In this document: in pieces, positions 1 to 7,506 of the stretch
Numbering within the stretch: position 1 is the first letter of the stretch
How the letters are laid out: each line of letters begins with the position of its first letter
Assembly: GCF_039519235.1 (NCBI RefSeq)
Contig: NZ_CP154351.1
Location: 1,240,001-1,304,000 of the forward strand
DNA from: Micrococcus sp. 2A
GTDB taxonomy: Bacteria; Actinomycetota; Actinomycetes; Actinomycetales; Micrococcaceae
Length of the DNA: 64,000 nt
Direction of reading: 5' to 3'
Translations under genes and position numbers: made by a program
Notes under the pieces: generated by a model
Databases searched by the model: none
Told to the model about the DNA's origin: nothing
The model's input: only the letters and a program-made list of their open reading frames with translations

Positions 1-654
1 CGCAGCCGGTTCAAGAACGACGGCAAGGGCACCGGCCTCTACGCCGCCGTGCATCGGGACGCGGCGGGGCGGGCGCAGGGGATCGCGCTGTACCGTTTCA
101 AGGGCTGGGACGTCGAGCCCCCCACGGTGACGATGGAGCTCTTCATCGCCCTCACCCCTGAGGCCCGCCGCGGCCTGCTCGCGCACCTCACGAGCCTCGA
201 CCTCGTCGAGCGGGTCGAGTGGGAGCGGGCCCCCGAGGCCGGATGGGTCGAGGCCCTCCTCGAGGACGAGCGCCGCATGCGCACCCAGCGCGACGGCGAC
301 GACCTCTACCTGCGGATCCTCGACGTGCCCGCCGCCCTCGGCGCCCGTGACGACCTGGGCGAGGGCGAGGTCGTCCTGACGGTGGCGGACCCGCTCGGCC
401 ACGCCGACGGAACGTGGCGGCTCGCGGTGCAGGAGGGCGCCGCGAGCGTGGCCGCGGCCGAGCCGGCGGAGGCCGATCTCGTGCTCGACGTGGCCGACCT
501 GTCCGCGGTGTGGCTGGGCGGGCACGGGGCGGCGGGCGGGGCCGCGGCCCGCGTGGCGAGCGGCCTGGTGGAGGAGCGGGTGCCCGGCGCGGCGGACCGC
601 CTGGACGCGATCCTGCGGCCCACGGCGCCCGTGCGGTCCCTGGTGGGTTTCTGA
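1..654 (+). CDS. Eis-like GNAT N-acetyltransferase, C-terminal part (5' end outside window)
   Basis: The frame is open from base 1 to the stop at 652-654, so the N-terminus lies outside the window. The visible 217 residues match the second half of Eis-type acetyltransferases: a GNAT-like segment (around GLYAAVHRD and GIALYRFKGWD) followed by a sterol-carrier (SCP2)-like domain rich in short Ala/Asp segments. The protein ends in Phe (PVRSLVGF). In Mycobacterium Eis the C-terminal carboxylate of a terminal Phe acts in catalysis, so this ending fits. Family members acetylate amines, including aminoglycosides, with acetyl-CoA; the substrate here cannot be told. The next gene, rpsA, is on the same strand 123 bases on with its own likely promoter. 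Confidence 0.7.
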   Translation, partial: RSRFKNDGKGTGLYAAVHRDAAGRAQGIALYRFKGWDVEPPTVTMELFIALTPEARRGLLAHLTSLDLVERVEWERAPEAGWVEALLEDERRMRTQRDGDDLYLRILDVPAALGARDDLGEGEVVLTVADPLGHADGTWRLAVQEGAASVAAAEPAEADLVLDVADLSAVWLGGHGAAGGAAARVASGLVEERVPGAADRLDAILRPTAPVRSLVGF

Positions 655-660
655 TAGCCT
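655..660 (+). promoter_or_regulatory. Candidate -10 box TAGCCT for rpsA
   Basis: TAGCCT lies directly after the acetyltransferase stop and would start an rpsA leader of about 110 bases. The leader holds a small hairpin at 663-680 (GGCAC/GTGC core) and a 10-base palindrome CACGCGCGTG at 720-729. No convincing -35 is visible, so this is tentative. Confidence 0.35.
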
Positions 661-777
661 GGAAGGGCACTTTCGTGCGCTCTTGAATCTGACCATCACA
701 ACCCATGCCGGGTGACGGACACGCGCGTGCCCGGGCCGCCTCGGCATGAACCCCAATCCCATCGGAGTCCCTCCTAC

Positions 778-2238
778 ATGACCACCACTTCCAACGCCCC
801 CCAGGTTGCCGTCAACGACATCGGCACCGCCGAGGAGCTGCTCGCCGCGATCGACGCGACCATCAAGTACTTCAACGATGGCGACCTCGTCGAGGGCACC
901 GTCGTCAAGGTGGACCGCGACGAGGTCCTGCTCGACATCGGGTACAAGACCGAGGGCGTCATCCCCTCCCGCGAGCTGTCCATCAAGCACGACGTGGACC
1001 CGGATGAGGTCGTGGCCGTGGGCGACTCCGTCGAGGCCCTCGTCCTCACCAAGGAGGACAAGGAAGGCCGCCTGATCCTCTCCAAGAAGCGCGCGCAGTA
1101 CGAGCGCGCCTGGGGCGACATCGAGAAGATCAAGGAGGAGGACGGCGTCGTCGAGGGCACCGTCATCGAGGTCGTCAAGGGCGGCCTCATCATCGACATC
1201 GGCCTCCGCGGCTTCCTCCCCGCCTCGCTGGTGGAGATGCGCCGCGTGCGCGACCTGGCCCCCTACATCGGCCAGAAGCTCGAGGCGAAGATCATCGAGC
1301 TGGACAAGAACCGCAACAACGTGGTGCTCTCCCGCCGTGCCTGGCTCGAGCAGACCCAGTCCGAGGTCCGCTCCAACTTCCTCCACAAGCTGGAGAAGGG
1401 CCAGGTCCGTCAGGGCGTCGTGTCCTCGATCGTCAACTTCGGCGCGTTCGTCGACCTGGGCGGCGTGGACGGCCTCGTGCACGTCTCCGAGCTCTCCTGG
1501 AAGCACATCGACCACCCGTCCGAGGTCGTCGAGGTCGGCAAGGAGGTCACCGTCGAGGTCCTCGAGGTCGACATGGACCGCGAGCGTGTCTCCCTGTCGC
1601 TGAAGGCGACCCAGGAGGATCCGTGGCAGCTCTTCGCCCGGACCCACGCCCTGGGCCAGGTCGTGCCCGGCAAGGTCACCAAGCTCGTCCCCTTCGGCGC
1701 GTTCGTGCGCGTCGAGGACGGCATCGAGGGCCTCGTGCACATCTCCGAGCTGGCCTCGCGCCACATCGACACCGCCGAGCAGGTCGTGTCGGTCAACGAC
1801 GAGCTGTTCGTCAAGGTCATCGACATCGACCTCGAGCGTCGCCGCATCTCCCTCTCCCTCAAGCAGGCCAACGAGGGCGTGGACCCGGACGGCACCGAGT
1901 TCGACCCCGCGCTCTACGGCATGGCCGCCGAGTACGACGAGGAGGGGAACTACAAGTACCCCGAGGGCTTCGACGTCGAGACCAACGAGTGGATGGAGGG
2001 CTTCGAGTCCGAGCGCGCGGCGTGGGAGCAGCAGTACGCCGACGCCCAGACCCGCTGGGAGGCCCACAAGGAGCAGGTGCGTCGCTCCGTCGAGGAGGAG
2101 GCCCAGGCGGGCACCGAGTCCTCCTCCGCCGGCGCCGGCGCCTCCACGTACTCCTCCGAGGCCCCGGCCTCCGACGGCGGCACCCTCGCCTCCGACGAGG
2201 CCCTCGCCGCCCTGCGCGAGAAGCTGACCGGCAACTGA
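778..2238 (+). CDS. rpsA: 30S ribosomal protein S1
   Basis: S1 binds mRNA on the 30S subunit and helps initiation on structured or weakly led messages. The 486-residue product has four S1/OB-fold RNA-binding domains at about residues 34-103, 121-186, 206-275 and 292-362, each with the GxVxxVxxFGAF-type core (for example VNFGAFVDLGGVDGLVHVSEL). Four domains is the usual actinobacterial form, against six in E. coli. The C-terminal tail from about residue 400 is acidic and Ser/Ala-rich. I chose ATG 778 over an in-frame start at 712, because the 22 extra residues are unlike S1 and GGAG at 764-767 is well spaced for 778. A strong hairpin follows the gene. Confidence 0.95.
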   Translation: MTTTSNAPQVAVNDIGTAEELLAAIDATIKYFNDGDLVEGTVVKVDRDEVLLDIGYKTEGVIPSRELSIKHDVDPDEVVAVGDSVEALVLTKEDKEGRLILSKKRAQYERAWGDIEKIKEEDGVVEGTVIEVVKGGLIIDIGLRGFLPASLVEMRRVRDLAPYIGQKLEAKIIELDKNRNNVVLSRRAWLEQTQSEVRSNFLHKLEKGQVRQGVVSSIVNFGAFVDLGGVDGLVHVSELSWKHIDHPSEVVEVGKEVTVEVLEVDMDRERVSLSLKATQEDPWQLFARTHALGQVVPGKVTKLVPFGAFVRVEDGIEGLVHISELASRHIDTAEQVVSVNDELFVKVIDIDLERRRISLSLKQANEGVDPDGTEFDPALYGMAAEYDEEGNYKYPEGFDVETNEWMEGFESERAAWEQQYADAQTRWEAHKEQVRRSVEEEAQAGTESSSAGAGASTYSSEAPASDGGTLASDEALAALREKLTGN

Positions 2239-2293
2239 TCCGGTGCGGTGAGCCGGTGACGGCCGCCGCCCGGGCGGACGCCCACCACGGACG

Positions 2294-2330
2294 AGCGCCC
2301 CGTCCCTCCATCACGGAGGGGCGGGGCGCT
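2294..2330. terminator. Hairpin terminator between convergent rpsA and methyltransferase gene
   Basis: AGCGCCCCGTCCCTCC (2294-2309) pairs with 2315-2330 as a 16-bp stem containing one G-U pair, with a five-base loop. There is no U-tract, as is common in high-GC actinobacteria. Its place between converging genes suggests it works in both directions. Confidence 0.7.
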
Positions 2331-2345
2331 TCGTCGTGTCCGGGG

Positions 2346-3587
2346 TCAGCCGCGCCGCGTGGAGGCCGTCACCGTGAACGTGCGGTTCCGCGCGACCTGC
2401 CGGGTGGGCCCGACGACGGACTGCAGGATCCCGCGGTGGTGCAGGTGCGAGTTCCACACGCACCACAGCTCCCCCTCCGGAGCCAGGACGCGCGCGGCGG
2501 CCTCGAAGAGGCGGTGTGCGACCGTGGGGTCCACCGCGTTGCCGTCGTGGAACGGGGGGTTCAGCAGGATCCGCTCCTCGGAGGCGTCCGCCCACGAGGC
2601 GAGCGCGTCGTCCCGGACGGCCTCGATCCGCTCGGCCAGGCCGTTGGCCTCGGCCGTCGCCCGCGTCGAGGCGACCGCGACGGCGGACTGGTCCGTCGCG
2701 GTGATCCGGGCGTGGGGCCACAGGCGGGCCGCGCCGACCGCGATCAGGCCGTTGCCGCAGCCCAGGTCCACGGCGCGGGCCGGGGGGCGCGGGTCCTCCG
2801 CCAGCGCCTCGAGGAGCAGGCGGGAGCCGGGGTCGGCGTGCGCCCCGCCGAACGTGCCGGCCTCGGCCACGAGGCGCACGGGGCCGATCCCCGGCAGGGC
2901 CGCCGTGGTCTCGTCATGGGGCCGGGGCGCCACGCCCGCGCGGGGCGCGCGGGCCGTGAGCACGCGCGCCTTGCGGCGGCCCCGGTTCGCGACGACGTCC
3001 TGGAAGGACGCCGCCAGCACGGCGTTCATCCGCGGGCTCATGTGCTTGTCCCGGCCCCCGGCCAGCACGACGACGGAGGGGTCCGCGCCGCGCGCCAGGA
3101 TCCGGGCGATCCGGTCCAGCTCGTCGAGGGAGCGGGGCAGGGGGAGCAGCACGGTCCGGGCGCCGCGGACGAGCCGATCGTCGAGCTCCGCGTGCGTCAG
3201 GGACCCGGCGGAGTCCCGCAGCAGGCCCTCCGCGCGCCAGCGCTCCAGGTTCGCCCGCACCGAGCGCTCGGCGGACGCGTCGTCCTGGGCCAGGCGGACG
3301 TCGTGCCCGGCCGCGAGCAGGGGGAGGGTGAGGGCGCCGTGCCGGTCCTCGAGGACCACCACGGGGCCGGCCGCGTGGCCGCACGCCAGCCATCCGGCGA
3401 GGGTGTCGAGGAGCAGCACGTCCGCGGCGTCGTGGGCGGCGCGCCCCGCCTCGGCGGGCAGCGGCCAGCGCGTGAGGGACTCCCACGGCACACCGCGGGT
3501 CAGGTCGTCCGGGAGCCCGCCCAGCACCACGTCGGGGGTCACCCCCGCCGGGACACGGCCGCGGTCATCGTGCGAGGTCGTCGTCAT
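2346..3587 (-). CDS. Class I SAM-dependent methyltransferase, RsmC/RlmG-like
   Basis: Likely a ribosomal RNA guanine-N2 methyltransferase of the RsmC/RlmG type. The 413-residue protein has two halves. The N-terminal half is a degenerate methyltransferase-like region. The C-terminal half has the SAM-binding motif I VDLGCGNGLIAVGAA and the catalytic motif IV LNPPFHDG, typical of N2-guanine methyltransferases, then WCVWNSHLHH near the C-terminus. ATG 3587 was chosen because it gives a natural start (MTTTSHDDRGR) and overlaps the end of the upstream yigZ-like gene by 23 bp, which suggests translational coupling. The exact rRNA target cannot be read from sequence. Confidence 0.8.
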   Translation of the reverse strand: MTTTSHDDRGRVPAGVTPDVVLGGLPDDLTRGVPWESLTRWPLPAEAGRAAHDAADVLLLDTLAGWLACGHAAGPVVVLEDRHGALTLPLLAAGHDVRLAQDDASAERSVRANLERWRAEGLLRDSAGSLTHAELDDRLVRGARTVLLPLPRSLDELDRIARILARGADPSVVVLAGGRDKHMSPRMNAVLAASFQDVVANRGRRKARVLTARAPRAGVAPRPHDETTAALPGIGPVRLVAEAGTFGGAHADPGSRLLLEALAEDPRPPARAVDLGCGNGLIAVGAARLWPHARITATDQSAVAVASTRATAEANGLAERIEAVRDDALASWADASEERILLNPPFHDGNAVDPTVAHRLFEAAARVLAPEGELWCVWNSHLHHRGILQSVVGPTRQVARNRTFTVTASTRRG

Positions 3588-4299
3588 GGTCCACCCAGTC
3601 CTCTCCGACGCGCTCCACGCGTCCGCTGCCCGCGGTGATCCCCGCGAGGCTCTGCTCGAGATCCGCCCACGCGGCGGGGGAGTCCGCCACCGCGACGTGC
3701 AGCCACGCGGCGTCGGCGGCGTAGTCGGTCGCCGTGACGTGCACCCCGGCGGCACGCAGGTCGTTCTCCCAGCGCCCCGCGTCGGCATGGGGCGCGGCGA
3801 TCGTTCCGAGCGCCATGCGCTCCCGGGAGAGCAGCGGCGCCGTGGCCAGGGCGGCGGAGACGGCGTCCGAGTATGCGCGCACCAGGCCGCCCGCCCCGAG
3901 CTTCACGCCCCCGAACCAGCGCGCGACGACGGCGCAGACGTCCGTGAGGTCGGCGTGGCCGGGGCGGGTCTCCCGCTGCACGAGGGCCTCCAGCATGGGG
4001 GTGCCCGCGGTGCCGGCCGGCTCGCCGTCGTCGGAGGAGCGCATGCGCTCCCGGCGCGGGCCCAGGACGAAGGCGCTGCACACGTGCCGCGCGTCGTGGT
4101 GGCGGCGCCGCAGCTCGGCGACCATCTCGCGGGCCTCGTCCTCGTCGGCGACGCGTCCCAGGTAGGCGCGGAAGCGGCTGCGCCGCACCTCCTGCTCGAG
4201 GCGGACCCAGCCCTCGGGGCGCCGTGCGCCGGCGGGGAGCACGGTGCACCGCGCGGCGTCGGCGGGCCCGGGCAGGCCCGGGGCGGGGTCGACAGACAT
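3565..4299 (-). CDS. YigZ family protein (UPF0029/IMPACT-like)
   Basis: A 244-residue YigZ-family protein. The N-terminal UPF0029 (IMPACT) domain is recognised by SRFRAYLGRV, by the HHDARHVCSAFVLG segment, and by the hallmark SSDDGEPAGTAGTPML at about residues 85-100. A smaller ferredoxin-fold C-terminal region follows. The family is widespread and its biochemical role is poorly defined, with links to translation and stress. ATG 4299 is preferred to GTG 4305 because a TACGCT -10 box lies exactly 7 bases upstream, fitting a leaderless message. The gene overlaps the methyltransferase gene by 23 bp and the two likely share one mRNA. Confidence 0.85.
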   Translation of the reverse strand: MSVDPAPGLPGPADAARCTVLPAGARRPEGWVRLEQEVRRSRFRAYLGRVADEDEAREMVAELRRRHHDARHVCSAFVLGPRRERMRSSDDGEPAGTAGTPMLEALVQRETRPGHADLTDVCAVVARWFGGVKLGAGGLVRAYSDAVSAALATAPLLSRERMALGTIAAPHADAGRWENDLRAAGVHVTATDYAADAAWLHVAVADSPAAWADLEQSLAGITAGSGRVERVGEDWVDHDDDLAR

Positions 4300-4306
4300 G
4301 GGCACC

Positions 4307-4312
4307 AGCGTA
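4307..4312 (-). promoter_or_regulatory. Leaderless promoter -10 (TACGCT) of the yigZ-like gene
   Basis: On the minus strand TACGCT is separated by 7 bases from ATG 4299, so transcription would begin at or next to the start codon. Confidence 0.5.
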
Positions 4313-4345
4313 GGCGCTCGGCATGCGCCGACCGCGGGCTCACGC

Positions 4346-4351
4346 TAGCCT
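4346..4351 (+). promoter_or_regulatory. Candidate -10 (TAGCCT) of the BCCT-fusion gene
   Basis: TAGCCT lies 85 bases before ATG 4437 and would give a leader of about 80 bases. It faces away from the yigZ-like promoter 33 bases to the left. Confidence 0.4.
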
Positions 4352-4436
4352 GGTGACCCGTGCCACCCGGCACCGGCCCACCGGTGAGCGCACGAACCGC
4401 CGCCGCGGGCTGGACCCGACCCCGTCTGCGAGACCC

Positions 4437-6812
4437 ATGACCTCCCCGCTCACGCGCCTGCACGACGCCCTCCGGCTCCGCACCAGCCCGGCGATCTTCT
4501 TCGGCTCCCTCGGCCTCATCGTCCTCTTCACCGCGGCCATGGGGCTCTTTCCGGGCCCGGTGCAGCGCACCTTCGGCATCGTCGCCACGTGGCTGCGCTA
4601 CGACGCCGGCTGGATCTACACCCTGAGCCTCACCGTTCTCGTCGTCTTCATGCTCGGCCTGGCCTTCAGCCGCTATGGCCGGGTCAAGCTCGGCGACGAC
4701 GACGCGGTCCCCGAGTACTCCGGCCTCGTCTGGTTCGCCATGATGTTCGCCGCCGGCGTCGGCGCCGTGCTCATGTTCTGGGGGATCGCGGAGCCGATCA
4801 ACCACTACGCGAACCCGCCGCTGGCCGGCACCGAGCCCTTCTCCGACCAGGCGGCGTCGGAGGCGATGAGCATCGCCAACTTCCACTTCGGCATCCACAT
4901 GTGGGCGATCCTGCTGGTGCCGGGGCTGTGCTTCGGCTACTTCACGTACAAGCGCAAGCTGCCCCCGCGCGTGTCGTCGGCGTTCCAGCCGCTGCTGGGC
5001 GACGGCATCCACGGCCCCGTCGGCAAGGCCATCGACATCATCGCGGTGGTCTCCACGGTCTTCGGCCTCGGCGTGTCCGTGGGCCTGGGTGCCATGCAGC
5101 TGAACTCCGGCATGAACGAGGTGCTGGGCACGCCCGTCGCCCCCTGGGTCCAGGCCCTGATCCTCGCCGTGATCACCGCGGTGGGCGTCGCCTCCGTCCT
5201 CGCGGGCATGGACAAGGGCGTCAAGCGCCTCTCCTACGCCAACATCATCCTCGCGATCGCCCTCCTGGTGTACGTCCTCATGTGGGCGGGCTCGAGCATG
5301 GACGTCATCCGCGGGACGGTGCAGGCCGTCGGCGAGTACGTCACCGCACTGCCCCTGCTCTCCACCTACAACGACACCTACAACTCGGGCGCCTGGTCCG
5401 GCGACTGGACGGTCTTCTACTGGGCCTGGACCGTGACGTGGGCCCCGTTCGTCGGCATGTTCTTCGCGCGCATCTCCCGCGGCCGCACCATCCGCCAGTT
5501 CGTCGCCGCCGGACTCGGCCTGCCGACGGCGTTCGTGATCATCTGGATGGGTGTCTACGGCCATTCGGCGTTCCAGTCGGACCGGGCCACGGCCCCGTCT
5601 CCGGGGACGGGCGGAGACCTGACCCGGACCATCGTGGAGGAGGGCAACGTGCAGGCCGCGCTGTTCCAGCACCTGCAGGGCACCCCCCTCTCCCTCGGCG
5701 CCGCCGTCGTCGCGCTCGTGGTCATCTCGCTGTTCTTCATCACCTCGATCGACTCCGGCGCCCTGGTCATGGATGCCATGGTCAACGGCCACGAGGACCC
5801 TGCCCCGCGCATCCAGGGCGTCGTCTGGGCCGTGTCGATCGGCGCCGTGTGCGCCGCGATCATCCTCACGGCGGGGGAGGACGGCCTGGCCGCCCTCCAG
5901 GAGGTCATCATCGTCATCGGCCTGCCGATCCTCATGATCACCGTCGTCCAGGTGGTGCTCCTCGTTCAGGCGCTCCGTGAGGACGCCGGCACCGTCCGTC
6001 CGATGCGCACCCGCCAGTGGAAGAAGGTGCTCCCCGCCGAGGAGTACCGCCGCCGCGCCGCGGAGGACGGCGCCGACGTGTCCGACTACGTCGTGCGCCC
6101 CGAGTTCGAGGTGGGCACGGAGCCGGAGTACGACACCCACACGCCGAAGACGTGGCACCAGCAGCGTGCGGCCGCCGAACACGCCCTCCTGACGGTCGGC
6201 CTGACCGGCGGCGTCGCGGCCGGCCGGACCGCGGTGGGGGAGGAGCTCGAGCGGCTCGGTGCCGTCGTCGTCGAGTTCGACGACCTCATGGGCGAGGTCC
6301 TCGTGCCCGGCAGTGCCGTGCTCGACGAGCTGCGCGAGGTGTTCGGAGAGGAGATCGTGCACGCGGACGGCTCCCTCGACGTGCGCGCCCTCAACCGCCT
6401 GACCACGGAGAGCACGACGGCGCGCCGCCGCATGTACGAGATCGTCGCGCCGGCCGTGCGGACCGAAGCCGACGCCCGGGCCAGGGCCGTCGGGGAGGAC
6501 GCCGTGCTGGTGATGGACCTCGCGCTCCTGACCGAGACCGGCTCCGCCCGCGAGTTCGACCAGGTGCTCGCGGTCTCCGCCCCGGCCGAGCTGCGCGTCG
6601 CCCGCCTCATGGACTCCCACGCGATGAGCCGCGAGCGGGCCTGGGCGTTCATCGACGAGGAGGCGGCGGACGAGGAGCGCGCCGAGGTCGCGGACACGGT
6701 GCTCGAGAACGCCGGCACCCTCGAGGAGCTCCGCGACGAGGTCCGGGCATACTGGGACGCGAGGATCCAGCCCGTCGTCGACGCCGCCGGCGCCTCCCAC
6801 CCTGCCCGCTGA
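4437..6812 (+). CDS. BCCT-family transporter fused to a degenerate CoaE-like domain
   Basis: 791 residues. Residues about 15-515 form a betaine/choline/carnitine transporter with the expected 12 membrane segments, the signature GVGAVLMFWGIAEP (about 105-118), the substrate-site segment FYWAWTVTWAPFVGMF (about 326-341) and SIDSGALVMDAM. This part should import a quaternary amine with Na+ or H+. After a hydrophilic linker (about 515-582), residues 583-780 align end to end with dephospho-CoA kinase: GLTGGVAAGRT starts at 588 and MDLALLTETG follows. Key kinase residues are changed: the P-loop Lys is Arg597 and the HP motif is AP at 671-672. So the domain may bind a nucleotide or only a partner, but is probably not a kinase. 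True coaE follows after 17 bases. In BetP the cytoplasmic C-terminus senses osmotic state, so the extra domain may be regulatory; that is inference. Confidence 0.85.
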   Translation: MTSPLTRLHDALRLRTSPAIFFGSLGLIVLFTAAMGLFPGPVQRTFGIVATWLRYDAGWIYTLSLTVLVVFMLGLAFSRYGRVKLGDDDAVPEYSGLVWFAMMFAAGVGAVLMFWGIAEPINHYANPPLAGTEPFSDQAASEAMSIANFHFGIHMWAILLVPGLCFGYFTYKRKLPPRVSSAFQPLLGDGIHGPVGKAIDIIAVVSTVFGLGVSVGLGAMQLNSGMNEVLGTPVAPWVQALILAVITAVGVASVLAGMDKGVKRLSYANIILAIALLVYVLMWAGSSMDVIRGTVQAVGEYVTALPLLSTYNDTYNSGAWSGDWTVFYWAWTVTWAPFVGMFFARISRGRTIRQFVAAGLGLPTAFVIIWMGVYGHSAFQSDRATAPSPGTGGDLTRTIVEEGNVQAALFQHLQGTPLSLGAAVVALVVISLFFITSIDSGALVMDAMVNGHEDPAPRIQGVVWAVSIGAVCAAIILTAGEDGLAALQEVIIVIGLPILMITVVQVVLLVQALREDAGTVRPMRTRQWKKVLPAEEYRRRAAEDGADVSDYVVRPEFEVGTEPEYDTHTPKTWHQQRAAAEHALLTVGLTGGVAAGRTAVGEELERLGAVVVEFDDLMGEVLVPGSAVLDELREVFGEEIVHADGSLDVRALNRLTTESTTARRRMYEIVAPAVRTEADARARAVGEDAVLVMDLALLTETGSAREFDQVLAVSAPAELRVARLMDSHAMSRERAWAFIDEEAADEERAEVADTVLENAGTLEELRDEVRAYWDARIQPVVDAAGASHPAR

Positions 6813-6829
6813 GTCCTCCAGGAGAGTCG

Positions 6830-7468
6830 ATGTCCGAGCCCCCCGCCCCCGTCGCCCACCGTCCCCGCGTCCACGTGGGGCTCACCGGGGGCATCGCGGC
6901 CGGCAAGTCGGCCGTGGCCCGGGTGCTCGAGGAGCGCGGCGCCCTGCTGGTGGACTCGGACGCACTGGCCCGCGCCGTCCTCGAGAAGGGGACGGAGGGC
7001 CTCGCCGCCGTCCAGGACGCGTTCGGGGACCGGGTGATCACCGCCGACGGGGAGCTCGACCGGGTCGCGCTGGCCCGCATCGTGTTCGGCGACGCGGGCC
7101 AGCGGGAGCGGCTCAACCGAATCGTGCACCCCCGGGTGCGGGAGATGGCCCGCGGGATCGTGGCCGAGGCGGGCCCGGACGCCGTCGTGGTCCAGGACGT
7201 GCCGCTGCTCGTGGAGACCGGCCAGGCGGACGCCTTCGACCTCGTCGTCGTCGTGGAGGCCCCGCTCGAGGAGCGGATCCGGCGCATGACGCAGGACCGG
7301 GGGATGAGCCGGGAGGACGCCGAGGCGCGCATCGCCGCGCAGGCGAGCGACGCGCAGCGCCGCGCGGCCGCCGACGTCGTGATCGTCAACGACGCCGACC
7401 TCACGCGCCTGGCCTCCGCCGCGAACCAGGTGTGGGACCGGTTCCTCGCTGCGCCCGCTGCGCCGTGA
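6830..7468 (+). CDS. coaE: Dephospho-CoA kinase
   Basis: CoaE phosphorylates the ribose 3'-OH of dephospho-CoA with ATP, the last step of CoA synthesis. The 212-residue protein has an intact P-loop GLTGGIAAGKS at 17-27 with Lys26, the acidic DSDAL segment after strand 2, the IVHP motif at 98-101, QDVPLLVETG, and the lid segment RRMTQDRGMSREDAEARI. Start ATG 6830 has AGGAGA just upstream. It lies 17 bases after the BCCT fusion gene, which carries a diverged copy of this same fold, so the two were probably made by tandem duplication and are likely co-transcribed. uvrB follows behind its own promoter. Confidence 0.95.
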   Translation: MSEPPAPVAHRPRVHVGLTGGIAAGKSAVARVLEERGALLVDSDALARAVLEKGTEGLAAVQDAFGDRVITADGELDRVALARIVFGDAGQRERLNRIVHPRVREMARGIVAEAGPDAVVVQDVPLLVETGQADAFDLVVVVEAPLEERIRRMTQDRGMSREDAEARIAAQASDAQRRAAADVVIVNDADLTRLASAANQVWDRFLAAPAAP

Positions 7469-7493
7469 CGCGCTGACGCGTCGGCGGCGCGCG

Positions 7494-7499
7494 TAGGGT
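7494..7499 (+). promoter_or_regulatory. Leaderless promoter -10 (TAGGGT) of uvrB
   Basis: TAGGGT is followed by 7 bases and then ATG 7507, with no ribosome-binding site between them. I see no LexA-type palindrome here. Confidence 0.55.
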
Positions 7500-7506
7500 T
7501 CTGCCC

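Noticed and set aside
712..777. Longer start of rpsA at GTG/ATG 712
   Set aside because: The added 22 residues are unlike S1 proteins, and the RBS GGAG at 764 fits ATG 778.
4323..4436. Longer start of the BCCT fusion gene
   Set aside because: The added Arg-rich residues overlap the promoter region and have no similarity to BCCT N-termini.
7440..7506. LexA/SOS box upstream of uvrB
   Set aside because: No TCGAAC...GTTCGA-type palindrome is present in the spacer.
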